Part shown: in pieces, positions 1 to 7,375 of the stretch | Layout: the number at the start of each line of letters is the position of its first letter | Position numbering within the stretch: position 1 is the first letter of the stretch | NCBI GenBank assembly: GCA_023663225.1 | Contig: JAMPHU010000028.1 | Location: forward strand, 1 to 36,998 | Direction of reading: 5' to 3' | Source of the DNA: Candidatus Gastranaerophilales bacterium | GTDB lineage: Bacteria > Bacillota > Clostridia > Lachnospirales > Lachnospiraceae | DNA: 36,998 nucleotides | Program-made: the position numbers and the translations under genes | The notes under the pieces: model-generated | Database searches by the model: none | The model's input: the letters and a program-made list of their open reading frames with translations, nothing else | Told to the model about the DNA's origin: nothing

Positions 1-46
1 AGTCCGCTTAGGAGGCGATCGCTCTATCCAACTGAGCTACGAGGAC
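1..46 (-). tRNA. tRNA-Arg (anticodon CCU), partial
   Basis: The reverse strand from 46 reads as the 5' part of a tRNA: acceptor strand GTCCTCG, a D-arm GCTC...GAGC, then an anticodon loop CTCCTAA giving anticodon CCU (arginine AGG). The gene runs off the window edge, so the variable loop, T-arm and 3' end are not visible. It lies downstream of the DUF3881-like gene on the same strand. The 27-43 pair of the anticodon stem appears as A-A, which is a small oddity. Confidence 0.85.
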
Positions 47-110
47 TTGTATGAAAAATCTGCCGTCAGGCAAATCGTTCACCGATGAAATTGTATCGAC
101 ATTATCAAAA

Positions 111-998
111 TCAGGGTTCTTCCGGGAAATTGATGTATCCCTGCAGCCAGATAACGCCTTTGAAACGACGTCCCACCTGCGGCTCCCCGAACAAATCTAT
201 TATATTAATACTCACGTCAAATGTCAATTCATTACAGTAAATTGTTAAAATGTAGAGCTGTTCCCCGGTAATCTGATTGGTGACCAGACGCATACCCACG
301 ATCTCGCCCATCACGGAATACTGGTCGCACTCCACGCCGTAGGGCATAAAATAAGTGTCTACCAGACTGAAAATATCTTCTTTCTGAATCCGTTTGGATA
401 TGATCGTATACATATCCATATCCTCTAACGTCAGCGTCTCAATGGCGTCCTCGTCACCCTTCCTTGCGGCGGCCAGCAGGTTCGTGCGGTTTACGGAATC
501 CTGTTTGACCCGCTCTTTCTGTATCTCGTCTTTCATGATGGGCATCACAATCGTGCCGCTCACGGAGAGGGCTGACAGCGTGAGGGAAGTCCCTTGAATG
601 GGCAGTTTTCCCGTGGACTGCGCCTTTACATAAGGAATCATATTTCTCAGGTAAAAAATCAGCGAAATTCCCACCTTGATATCATCGCAGACTCCTGCAT
701 AAGAATCCTTGGACGCATGACGTTCCACGGACACATCCTCATAAGAGGTGACGCCGCTTCCCGATAAATAGGGATAATAGTAATCGTAGATAAATTTATC
801 GTCGTCGTCAAACTCACCGCAGACAGCGATTCCCATATCGTTGGCGAAATTCTTGCGGAATTCCCCCAGCATCACGTTTTCATGATTGATGGTATAAGCT
901 CTCGCGTCGGAATGCATCACCACGTCCGTTAGCAGTTCTTTCAACTTTCTGCGATCTGTCAGAGAAGCAAAACCGATGGCTTTCAAATATCTGTGCAA
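111..998 (-). CDS. DUF3881-like conserved protein
   Basis: A 295-residue soluble protein with no signal peptide or clear catalytic motif. I associate its pattern (an N-terminus reading MHRYLKAIGF, a conserved C-terminal strand-rich half with GVIWLQGYINF) with the Lachnospiraceae DUF3881 family, function unknown. The longer reading from a GTG at 1007 would put the Shine-Dalgarno AAGGAAG almost on top of the start. A TTG at 998 has that site about 7 nt upstream and gives the family-like N-terminus, so I chose it. It follows serS on the same strand but a terminator-like hairpin at 1063-1097 separates them, so it may have its own transcription. Confidence is high that it is a gene and moderate for the family name. 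Confidence 0.75.
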   Translation of the reverse strand: MHRYLKAIGFASLTDRRKLKELLTDVVMHSDARAYTINHENVMLGEFRKNFANDMGIAVCGEFDDDDKFIYDYYYPYLSGSGVTSYEDVSVERHASKDSYAGVCDDIKVGISLIFYLRNMIPYVKAQSTGKLPIQGTSLTLSALSVSGTIVMPIMKDEIQKERVKQDSVNRTNLLAAARKGDEDAIETLTLEDMDMYTIISKRIQKEDIFSLVDTYFMPYGVECDQYSVMGEIVGMRLVTNQITGEQLYILTIYCNELTFDVSINIIDLFGEPQVGRRFKGVIWLQGYINFPEEP

Positions 999-1062
999 AA
1001 ATTTCACCTTCCTTTCCCGGCCATGCTTTTGATGATCTTGGTGATCTATCGGCCTCCTTGGG

Positions 1063-1097
1063 AAAACGGCGGCAACGAATTAAGATACTTCCGCCGC
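1063..1097 (-). terminator. Rho-independent terminator after serS
   Basis: On the minus strand a CGGCGG/CCGCCG stem (1091-1096 with 1067-1072) directly follows the serS stop and is followed by four U residues (1063-1066). The loop is about 18 nt and the U-tract is short, so efficiency may be partial. Confidence 0.6.
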
Positions 1098-2387
1098 TTA
1101 TTTTTTTGTGGGACAGATCTGCTCTTTTCCGCCCATATAGGGACGCAGCGCCTCGGGAATGAAAATACTGCCGTCCTCCCGCACATTATTTTCCAGAAAA
1201 GCGATCAATCCTCTTGGAGTGGCAAGCACGGTATTGTTCAGCGTATGCACATAATAGGTGCCGTTCTCACCCTTGGTGCGTATGCCCAGACGTCTGGCCT
1301 GCGCGTCGCCCAACGTGGAACAGGAGCCGACTTCAAAATATTTCTGCTGTCTGGGACTCCATGCCTCCACATCGCAGGACTTCACTTTCAAATCAGCCAA
1401 ATCGCCGCTGCAGCATTCCAATGTACGCACCGGCACATTCAGACTGCGGAAAAATTCCACTGTATAAGACCACATTTTATCATACCATTCCATGGAATCC
1501 TCGGGCTTGCAGAGTACCACCATCTCCTGTTTCTCGAACTGGTGTACGCGGTAAACTCCGCGCTCCTCAATCCCGTGGGAACCTACCTCCTTGCGAAAAC
1601 ACGGAGAGTAGGAAGTCATCGTGATGGGAAGACTCTTCTCCTCCACAATCTGCCCTTTAAACTTGCCGATCATGGAATGTTCGGAAGTACCGATTAAGTA
1701 TAAGTCCTCGCCCTCGATTTTATACATCATCGCTTCCATTTCCGCAAAGCTCATCACACCGTTTACCACGCTGCTTCGGATCATAAACGGCGGGATGCAG
1801 TAAGTAAATCCCTTGTCGATCATGAAATCTCTGGCGTAACTAATCATGGCAGAATGGATTCTCGCCGCATCTCCCATCAGATAATAGAAGCCGTTGCCGC
1901 TGGTGCGTCCGGCGGCGTCCTTGTCCAATCCGCAGATGCTGTCCATAATATCTGCATGATAAGGCACCTCAAAATCCGGTACCACAGGGTCGCCATATTT
2001 TTGGATCTCCACATTCTCGCTGTCGTCCTTGCCGATCGGCACGGAGGGATCAATAATATTGGGAATCTTCATCATGATGCCGGTGACTTTCTCCTGCAAC
2101 TCATCTTCCAGAACTTCCAGTTCAGCCAGCCGCTTTGCACCTGCTGCCACCAAGGCTTTCTTCTCCTCGGCCTCTTCCTTCCTGCCCTGTCCCATCAGCG
2201 CCCCGATCTCCTTGGAAATTTTGTTCCGGTTCGCCCGCAGTTCGTCCGCCTCCTGTTTTGCCTTTCTGCTCTCCGCATCCAGCGCGATCACTTCATCCAC
2301 AAGGGGAAGCTTATCCTCCTGAAATTTTTTCCGGATATTCTCCTTGACTGCCTCGGGATTTTCTCTCAAAAATTTGATGTCTATCAT
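1098..2387 (-). CDS. serS: Serine--tRNA ligase
   Basis: A class II aminoacyl-tRNA synthetase of 429 residues that charges tRNA-Ser (and tRNA-Sec) with serine in the cytoplasm. Residues 1-110 form the tRNA-binding coiled-coil arm, rich in E, K and A heptads. Motif 2 is visible as FRKEVGSHG...RVHQFEKQEM near residues 265-290, and motif 3 as ATPRGLIAFLENN near residue 395. Motif 3 differs slightly from the common GLAVGRTLVAILEN form, but the essential arginine is present. Length is normal. The ATG has GGAGGAG just upstream. The gene is preceded by a 149-nt purine-rich leader (see the repeat entry) after the DUF4446-like gene, and ends at a hairpin terminator. I see no T-box elements in the leader. 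Confidence 0.97.
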   Translation of the reverse strand: MIDIKFLRENPEAVKENIRKKFQEDKLPLVDEVIALDAESRKAKQEADELRANRNKISKEIGALMGQGRKEEAEEKKALVAAGAKRLAELEVLEDELQEKVTGIMMKIPNIIDPSVPIGKDDSENVEIQKYGDPVVPDFEVPYHADIMDSICGLDKDAAGRTSGNGFYYLMGDAARIHSAMISYARDFMIDKGFTYCIPPFMIRSSVVNGVMSFAEMEAMMYKIEGEDLYLIGTSEHSMIGKFKGQIVEEKSLPITMTSYSPCFRKEVGSHGIEERGVYRVHQFEKQEMVVLCKPEDSMEWYDKMWSYTVEFFRSLNVPVRTLECCSGDLADLKVKSCDVEAWSPRQQKYFEVGSCSTLGDAQARRLGIRTKGENGTYYVHTLNNTVLATPRGLIAFLENNVREDGSIFIPEALRPYMGGKEQICPTKK

Positions 2388-2431
2388 ATGCTCCTCCGTC
2401 CTGCTATTTTATGATACTGATGTGATTCCTG

Positions 2432-2536
2432 TTGACACTTCTGTCGCTTTCGGTTTCTTATGCTTCTCTCGGTTTGCTTTTATTTACTTTCGCTTGCTTT
2501 CACTTACTTCTGTTTCTTTTTGTTTGCTTTGAACCT
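2432..2536 (-). repeat. Purine-rich imperfect tandem repeat in serS leader
   Basis: On the serS sense strand the spacer after the DUF4446-like gene is made of imperfect A/G-rich units such as AAGCAAGCGAAAG and AAGTAAGTGAAAG. It has almost no pyrimidine runs for about 90 nt. No ORF or hairpin explains it. It may be slippage-derived or an unstructured leader. Confidence 0.5.
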
Positions 2537-3064
2537 TTACGATTTGTTTTCTCCCGTGGCGATGGCCAGCGCTTCCGCTTCCTCCTTGCCAAGGGGCAGG
2601 GCGCTCTCCCCGTTTTGAATCTCTTTTGTATAAGAGTAGCACCCTTCCGTGCTGTGTACGGAATTCAAAATAAATCCGTTATTATTTTCATCCAGCATTG
2701 CCAGACAGAAACTCAGAGTTCCGCCCATCTGGCTGAACGCATCATATTTTACGAGTCCCATCTTCTGGTAGGCAAGTTCCATCTTTTTAAATAAAGTACG
2801 AATGTCCTTGCGGTTCTTCTCCACATTATTTTTCAAAAAATGGTTATCCTCAAACAATGTGGCAATATCCTCCTCAAGGCTCTTGCCGTCTTTCCCCGTA
2901 GTAAACTTGTCCAGCCTCTTCTTCAACTTGCCAGTCTTTCGGATCTGCACAATCAAAAGAATCAACACGATCAAAAATAACACAGCCAGCACACCGATGC
3001 CAATGACCAGATATCCCAGATCTAAGCCTGTCAGACCCATCTGTTCCAATACTGTTGTATTCAT
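2537..3064 (-). CDS. DUF4446-like single-pass membrane protein
   Basis: A 175-residue protein with one strongly hydrophobic N-terminal segment at about residues 15-42, then a basic stretch and a predicted coiled coil (about 45-105), and a compact C-terminal domain ending in charged residues. The C-terminal pattern LVKYDAFSQMGGTLSFCLAMLD...NNGFILNSVHS matches my memory of DUF4446, a family often found next to parB in Firmicutes; function unknown. The start ATG has AGAGGA at good spacing. It lies 80 bp downstream of parB on the same strand, with a small hairpin in the gap, so co-expression with parAB is likely. A role at the membrane near the chromosome origin is only inference. Confidence 0.85.
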   Translation of the reverse strand: MNTTVLEQMGLTGLDLGYLVIGIGVLAVLFLIVLILLIVQIRKTGKLKKRLDKFTTGKDGKSLEEDIATLFEDNHFLKNNVEKNRKDIRTLFKKMELAYQKMGLVKYDAFSQMGGTLSFCLAMLDENNNGFILNSVHSTEGCYSYTKEIQNGESALPLGKEEAEALAIATGENKS

Positions 3065-3079
3065 TTGTTCCTCTCATTC

Positions 3080-3095
3080 TGCCGCACATGCGGCA
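3080..3095. other. Short hairpin between parB and DUF4446 gene
   Basis: TGCCGC-ACAT-GCGGCA is a perfect 6-bp stem with a 4-nt loop (7 bp if the loop is two bases). No U-tract follows on the minus strand. It could be an mRNA processing or attenuation element within the parAB transcript. Confidence 0.5.
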
Positions 3096-3144
3096 CTAAA
3101 ATGACAAAGCAGAGTACGTGAAAAAAGATTACGGAGCAATCCTC

Positions 3145-4050
3145 CTACGCCTCCCGCATCATATCCATCAATCTCTCCAAATCTTCATGACTGTAGAACT
3201 CGATCTCGATTTTACCCGCGCCGTCTCCCTTGGGAGTCACCGTAACCTTGGTACTCAGGCGCTGCTTTAACTTTTCTTCAATGTCCTGATAGATTGCCTG
3301 CAAGGTCTTATCGTCCGGTTTTTTCGCCTTGACGGGTTTATGGAGATTCTTCACCATCTTCTCCACGTCGCGGACACTGAGTTTTTCGTCAAAAATTTTC
3401 TGCGCCAGATTGTATTGTTCTTCCGCATCCTCCACAGCCAGCAAAGCACGGGCATGTCCGGTGGAAATCATTTCGTCTATGACCATCTGCTGCACTTCGT
3501 CGGATAACTTTAACAGACGTACCGAATTGGTGACCGCGGCGCGGCTCTTGGACACGCGCTCCGCCACCTCGTCCTGTTTCAGGTTAAATTCCGTCAAAAG
3601 GCGCTTATATGCCTGAGCTTCCTCAATGGGATTCAAATCTTCCCGTTGAATATTCTCAATCAGGGAGATCTCCACGATCTCCTGATCCGTATAATTGCGG
3701 ATAATCACGGGGATTTCCTGCAGCCCGGCCATGCGGGATGCCCGCCATCTGCGCTCACCGGCGATGATCTCATAATGGTCTTTTCTATCCTGTACCAAAA
3801 TCGGCTGCAAAAGACCAAACTGTTTGATGGAATCGGCCAGCTCCTGCAAAGCGTCCTCGTCAAAATTCTTACGGGGCTGCTCCCTGTTCGGCTCTACCAT
3901 TGTAATTTTCACCATCGTCTCCGAACCTTCTGTGCCGGAGGCCTTCTGACCTGCGGCAGGCGCCTCTTTTTTAGCCTTTGTCTCGCCTACTACATTGGGA
4001 ATCAAAGAGTCGATTCCTTTTCCCAATCCTCTCGGTGCTTTCGGTGCCAT
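3145..4050 (-). CDS. parB: Chromosome-partitioning protein ParB/Spo0J
   Basis: A 301-residue CTP-dependent DNA clamp that loads at parS, spreads along the origin and recruits SMC condensin. The N-terminus MAPKAPRGLGKGIDSLIPN is the usual ParA-interacting tail. The CTP-binding region carries the GERRWRAS motif (about residue 98) and ENIQREDLNPIEEA (about 133). A central HTH follows at about 155-185 (KQDEVAERVSKSRAAVTNSV), and the C-terminal dimerisation domain ends the protein. The ATG has AGGAG 6-7 nt upstream. It follows parA by 57 bp in the same operon. Matching parS sites are at 5488, 5538 and 8082 in this window, supporting the assignment. Confidence 0.96.
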   Translation of the reverse strand: MAPKAPRGLGKGIDSLIPNVVGETKAKKEAPAAGQKASGTEGSETMVKITMVEPNREQPRKNFDEDALQELADSIKQFGLLQPILVQDRKDHYEIIAGERRWRASRMAGLQEIPVIIRNYTDQEIVEISLIENIQREDLNPIEEAQAYKRLLTEFNLKQDEVAERVSKSRAAVTNSVRLLKLSDEVQQMVIDEMISTGHARALLAVEDAEEQYNLAQKIFDEKLSVRDVEKMVKNLHKPVKAKKPDDKTLQAIYQDIEEKLKQRLSTKVTVTPKGDGAGKIEIEFYSHEDLERLMDMMREA

Positions 4051-4107
4051 AGTTTATCTCCTTATCTTATTTGTTGTCTCCCGCTCCCTGTATATTTCTT
4101 TTGGCTG

Positions 4108-4881
4108 TCACTCGGTTCCCTTTTTGTAATGGATCACTTCGTCCGCCAGATTCAGATAAGCCTCCGCACCCGCCGACTTGGGATCATACCTTGTGATGGG
4201 CATTCCGTAACTGGGAGCCTCTGCCAGACGGATATTTCTGGGAATCAAAGTTTCGTACACATGAGACTTTAGATTTTGTTTCACGTTTTCCACGACCTGC
4301 ATGGAAAGATTGGTACGGGAATCATACATAGTGAAAACCACGCCCTCCATATCCAAAGGGGGATTTAATCGTTCTTTCACAAGATTTACCGTATGAATCA
4401 GCTGGCTGAGTCCCTCCAGCGCATAATACTCGCACTGGATCGGTACGATCACACTGTCCGCCGTCGTCATGGCGTTGATTGTCAACATATTCAAAGAAGG
4501 TGGACAGTCGATAATAATGTAATCAAAATTATCTTTCACATAATCCACTTCATTCTTTAGAATGAACTCCTTCTTGTCTACGCCAATCAGCTCAATCTCG
4601 GCTGCCGCCAGATTGACATTGGAGGGAACGACGGATACGTTGTGAATCACATCTTTGATAATGCAGTCACCGATGGAACACTCGCCGAGAATCAGCTCAT
4701 ATATGGTATTGTCCAGATCGTTTTTGTCAATACCGAATCCACTGGTAGTATTGCCCTGCGGATCTGTATCAATTACCAAAACATTTTTGCCTTTCATGGC
4801 CAGAGCTGCAGATAAATTGATAGACGTAGTAGTCTTTCCTACACCGCCCTTTTGGTTTGCTATTGCAATTGTTCTTCCCAT
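4108..4881 (-). CDS. parA: Chromosome-partitioning ATPase ParA/Soj
   Basis: A 257-residue deviant Walker-type ATPase that works with ParB in origin segregation and, in Bacillus, modulates DnaA. The deviant Walker A motif KGGVGKTT is at residues 11-18 with the signature lysine, switch I is at the DTDPQGN motif (about 39), and Walker B is IIIDCPP (about 122). The length is that of chromosomal Soj, without the N-terminal HTH of plasmid ParA. The promoter region just upstream has a TATAAT -10 abutting a degenerate parS-like site, so feedback by ParB is plausible. It is first in the parA-parB-DUF4446 unit. Confidence 0.96.
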   Translation of the reverse strand: MGRTIAIANQKGGVGKTTTSINLSAALAMKGKNVLVIDTDPQGNTTSGFGIDKNDLDNTIYELILGECSIGDCIIKDVIHNVSVVPSNVNLAAAEIELIGVDKKEFILKNEVDYVKDNFDYIIIDCPPSLNMLTINAMTTADSVIVPIQCEYYALEGLSQLIHTVNLVKERLNPPLDMEGVVFTMYDSRTNLSMQVVENVKQNLKSHVYETLIPRNIRLAEAPSYGMPITRYDPKSAGAEAYLNLADEVIHYKKGTE

Positions 4882-4921
4882 GTTTTTTCGCCTTTCATCT
4901 TTGGGATTTTCATTTTAATCT

Positions 4922-4965
4922 TTTTTCACGTGTATCATTATATCATGAATGATTTTAAATATCTA
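4922..4965 (-). promoter_or_regulatory. Candidate parA promoter with degenerate parS
   Basis: On the minus strand a TATAAT -10 (4937-4942) sits 17 bp from TAGATA (4960-4965, four of six -35 matches). Directly downstream, at 4922-4937, lies TTTTTCACGTGTATCA, which matches 13 of 16 parS positions and overlaps the expected transcription start. Confidence 0.5.
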
Positions 4966-5056
4966 CTTATTTGAATGATTTTTAAAAAGGGGTTTTATTA
5001 TCAGGGATTAAATGGTAAAATTGGAGTATGGTTCATACCGCCTAACCACCTGTAAA

Positions 5057-5115
5057 TAGGCGATTGCGAAACACTCAATTCGGATTCCGAAAAACATCGT
5101 TTTGCAAAACGCCTA
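5057..5115 (-). repeat. Minimal copy of the GATTGCGAAAC repeat family
   Basis: A 59-bp element whose ends are inverted repeats (TAGGCGATTGCGAAAC on the left; the right end reversed is TAGGCGTTTTGCAAAACG) and whose centre has the TTCGGA-T-TCCGAA hairpin. Read on the minus strand it matches the left end of the copy at 9289 and the right end of the copy at 12410, so it looks like an internally deleted derivative. Its right end may also supply the -35 (TTGCAA, 5102) for the gene at 5147, with TAAAAT at 5124-5129. Confidence 0.65.
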
Positions 5116-5146
5116 GATACCTATAAAATCAGAAAGGGGAATCGTG

Positions 5147-5398
5147 ATGCTGGAATTTAAATATGATACGCAGTTGCTTTTGGAGGGAGAAAATCTGGAT
5201 GAAGACGAAATAAATGATTATATTACGGAACATTTCAAAGGGGACTGCCTCTTAGCGGTAGGGGATGAAGAATTAATCAAAATACATTTTCATACGAATG
5301 AACCTTGGAAGATCCTTGAATACTGCTCTACATTGGGAGAAATTTACGATATTGTAATTGAAGACATGGACCGCCAGTCCAGAGGACTTCAGGGCTGA
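5147..5398 (+). CDS. Stand-alone FakA/DAK-type small domain protein
   Basis: An 83-residue protein that matches, in pattern, the middle region of FakA-type (YloV) fatty-acid kinase and related DAK proteins: a start like LEFKYDTQLLLEGENLDEDE, then GDCLLAVGDEELIKIHFHTNEP, then LGEIYDIVIEDMDRQ. In the full enzymes this follows the DhaL ATP-binding domain and a DegV-like domain completes the pathway; neither is encoded here. The GTG at 5144 is possible, but the ATG at 5147 has AAGGGG at better spacing. It is the only plus-strand gene left of the origin, so it opposes replication. Its function alone is unknown; regulation of a kinase made elsewhere is one guess. Confidence 0.75.
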   Translation: MLEFKYDTQLLLEGENLDEDEINDYITEHFKGDCLLAVGDEELIKIHFHTNEPWKILEYCSTLGEIYDIVIEDMDRQSRGLQG

Positions 5399-5487
5399 TA
5401 AATCGACATTTTGGGAATGTTTCACACAGATTTCTTGTGATATTCTTACAATGTTTCACGGATTTCTTACAATATCTAGGGTTTTTA

Positions 5488-5503
5488 TGTTTCACGTGAA
5501 ACA
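5488..5503. promoter_or_regulatory. parS site (perfect)
   Basis: TGTTTCACGTGAAACA, an exact 16/16 match to the Bacillus-type parS consensus bound by ParB. It is about 12 kb from oriC. Half-sites TGTTTCAC also occur just upstream at 5418-5425 and 5452-5459, forming a cluster with the site at 5538. Confidence 0.95.
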
Positions 5504-5527
5504 TTATCTTGTGTCTTGATTTTCATA

Positions 5528-5563
5528 AAAAGGGAAATGTTTCACGTGAAACATTTCCCTTTT
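5528..5563. promoter_or_regulatory. parS site within 36-bp perfect palindrome
   Basis: The core 5538-5553 is a perfect parS. Symmetry continues outward as AAAAGGGAAA on the left and TTTCCCTTTT on the right, giving a perfect 36-bp palindrome. Because an A-run and a T-run lie at the outer ends, it could also act as a bidirectional terminator between the convergent genes at 5147 (+) and 5670 (-). Confidence 0.9.
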
Positions 5564-5669
5564 CCAGATATCGGTACTCATTTCCTAATTATTCTTCACT
5601 CTTTTCGAAAAAGTGTTCCTATATTAACTGCTCTATAAACCGGAATTGATGGCAGACGTAAGTTTGATT

Positions 5670-6194
5670 TTACCCTAATTCCATTTTATAGAATTTTGCC
5701 TTGAAGGTTTTACTACCGTCCAGTTTTGTGTATTCGCCGTAATGGTCAAATCTCAGTCCGCATTTTTCCATAACCTTGCCAGAACGAGGATTATCTATGG
5801 CATGGTCTGAACACACCTTTTTTACTCCAAGTTTTTTATATGCGAAATCAATAATAGCTTTCATCGCTTCGGTACAATATCCCTTGTGCCAATAATCATA
5901 ATGGAGATTGTATCCTATACCCCAATAATCTTTCATTTGTGCATTGGGACCTATACTCCCTGTTCCGATTACTTTATTTTCTTCTTTCAGAACAAATGCC
6001 CAATTCCACTCTTGTTCGTCATCAAAAGTGGAATTTATCCAATCTATCGTTTGACTAATATCAGTATATGTAGAATATGACATATACTTTGTAACTCTTT
6101 CATCACTGTTCCAACTGAAACAAGCTTCTGCATCATCAAGTGTAATAGGGCGCAAAATTAACCTGTCTGTTTCAATAATAGGTTCCTTATTCAT
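5670..6194 (-). CDS. GNAT N-acetyltransferase (RimJ/RimL type)
   Basis: A 174-residue acetyl-CoA-dependent acyltransferase of the RimJ/RimL-like branch, which acetylates protein N-termini, amino sugars or antibiotics; the substrate cannot be read from sequence. Visible features are the start TDRLILRPITLDDAEACFSW, the acetyl-CoA loop region GIGYNLHYDYWHKGYCTEAMKAI (about 90-115), and the closing DHAIDNPRSGKVMEKCGLRF motif. The ATG has GGAGAG about 7 nt upstream. The gene sits alone, and both its upstream and downstream flanks resemble those of the unrelated gene at 8282-8635 (see findings), which suggests acquisition as a unit. Confidence 0.9.
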   Translation of the reverse strand: MNKEPIIETDRLILRPITLDDAEACFSWNSDERVTKYMSYSTYTDISQTIDWINSTFDDEQEWNWAFVLKEENKVIGTGSIGPNAQMKDYWGIGYNLHYDYWHKGYCTEAMKAIIDFAYKKLGVKKVCSDHAIDNPRSGKVMEKCGLRFDHYGEYTKLDGSKTFKAKFYKMELG

Positions 6195-6280
6195 ATCATA
6201 CTCTCCGTTAAACTTCGATTTGTAAATACAATTATAACTTGTTTTTAACAGGTACGCAATTCCGAAAAGGAAGTTATTCT
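6195..6280 (-). repeat. Upstream flank shared with 8636-8715
   Basis: About 80 bp before the GNAT start resemble the leader of the gene at 8282: shared blocks include ATACAATT, AACTTG and ATTCCGAAAAGGA in the same order and spacing on the plus strand. The match is imperfect, roughly three-quarters by eye. Confidence 0.6.
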
Positions 6281-6291
6281 TTTTGCACCGC

Positions 6292-6400
6292 TAAACGTTT
6301 GCAAAAATCCAATTCAGCCAATTCAAATTATAGAGATCGTATATTTGTAAACAGACTCGACAGACCATCGGCACGCAAGGTTATTTTATTATGATTGATG
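6292..6400 (+). repeat. Degenerate, 3'-truncated repeat-family copy
   Basis: The order CGTTTGCAAAAA, CCAATTC, GATCGTATATT, ACAGACTCGACAG and ATGATTGATG..GCATCTTTA parallels the copy at 9289-9420 through its first 120 bp. It then ends at the stop of the GNAT gene at 6409. Identity is low but the block order is preserved. Confidence 0.5.
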
Positions 6401-6408
6401 CTGCATCT

Positions 6409-6954
6409 TTAAAATTGTAACACCATCAATATATCTTCATCATAGCTCCCGTCATCATATTGATTCGCATTGGGAATTCTTCCACATTCTTTAAATCCCA
6501 AGCTTTTATACAAACGATAAGCTCTACTGTTACCGCCTACTACTGTTAATTCAACCTGCTGAAATTTGAGATTTCTTATTTCTGTCAAAAGTCTTTCTAA
6601 CAGAAACCTCCCCAAACCAAACCCTGTATACTTCTGAAACAATGCAATTCCTATCCCCGCACGATGACGTACTCGCCGACTTCCCTTTTTGCCCTCAAAA
6701 GAACAGTTTCCCGCATATTCTCCGTCAACAAACGCTAAGATCAAAAGCGCATCCTTTGCTTCATTATGTTCACGTATAAATTGTTCTTCCTCTTTTACCG
6801 TATCCTTTACTTCATCGGACTCACAGAATAAAAATCTGGTTTCGCCTGTAACAGTTTTTAAATAATCAATCAACATTTGCGCTTCGTCTAATTTGGCACT
6901 GCGAAGTACAATCTCTTTTCCATTTAGTATATGTTTTTCTTCTGTCCATATCAT
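6409..6954 (-). CDS. GNAT N-acetyltransferase
   Basis: A 181-residue GNAT-fold acetyltransferase unlike the one at 5670. The central region carries GIGIALFQKYTGFGLGRFLL (about 105-125), which is the acetyl-CoA-binding beta4-alpha3 element with its Q/R-x-x-G-x-G/A type loop, followed by LKFQQVELTVVGGNSRAYRLYKSLGFKECGR, the typical C-terminal motif. The substrate is unknown. A reading from a TTG at 6975 is open, but the ATG at 6954 has GGGGA at about 7 nt, so I use that. It follows the DUF6483-like gene by 27 bp and is probably the last gene of the lipoprotein-DUF6483-GNAT unit. Confidence 0.88.
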   Translation of the reverse strand: MIWTEEKHILNGKEIVLRSAKLDEAQMLIDYLKTVTGETRFLFCESDEVKDTVKEEEQFIREHNEAKDALLILAFVDGEYAGNCSFEGKKGSRRVRHRAGIGIALFQKYTGFGLGRFLLERLLTEIRNLKFQQVELTVVGGNSRAYRLYKSLGFKECGRIPNANQYDDGSYDEDILMVLQF

Positions 6955-6981
6955 ATATACTTTCCCCATTTCCAATTTAAA

Positions 6982-7356
6982 TTACAGAAACATCTCCATA
7001 ACATTGTCCATCCCGTATCTCGATAAAACATCTTTTAATCCGTCTTTCACTTCTTCCCGACTAAACTGATTTGCCTCGAGAAAATCATCTTCTTGGTCGT
7101 TCAAATAGGAATAAAACAACAATGCGACCTGTATATTTGACAAATCCCCCTCTTCTGTCAAATCATAAACCATATTTTCCGCCTCGTTAATTTTCCCCTT
7201 GTCCACTAAATCGCATAATTTCTGATATGTTTCCTGATCTTCAGATTCCCGTAAAAACTCATCTGACGGAGACTCTGTATCAATACCAAACAATAACTTG
7301 AATACAGCTCTAATCATCTCTTTGATCAGCCGCATAATATAATCCTGTTCAAACAC
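6982..7356 (-). CDS. DUF6483-like small protein
   Basis: A 124-residue acidic, helical, soluble protein. The start VFEQDYIMRLIKEMIR and the following helix-rich body are what I recall for DUF6483, a Clostridia family of unknown function. A longer reading begins at 7428, but a GTG at 7356 has AGGAG 7 nt upstream and produces the family N-terminus, so the upstream 24 codons are probably not translated. The start lies 19 bp after the lipoprotein stop, so translation is probably coupled. The sequence pattern (pairs of helices around residues 40-100) suggests a TPR-like helical bundle, but this is a weak inference. Confidence 0.8.
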   Translation of the reverse strand: MFEQDYIMRLIKEMIRAVFKLLFGIDTESPSDEFLRESEDQETYQKLCDLVDKGKINEAENMVYDLTEEGDLSNIQVALLFYSYLNDQEDDFLEANQFSREEVKDGLKDVLSRYGMDNVMEMFL

Positions 7357-7375
7357 ATTGATTCTCCTTCTATGA

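Noticed and set aside
2388-2536. T-box riboswitch before serS
   Set aside because: No T-box sequence, specifier stem or terminator was found in the leader.
6195-6300. Integron attC-like site (GTTAAAC near 6203)
   Set aside because: The paired core sites and stem expected of attC are absent, and no integrase is visible. The shared flanks are better described as repeats.
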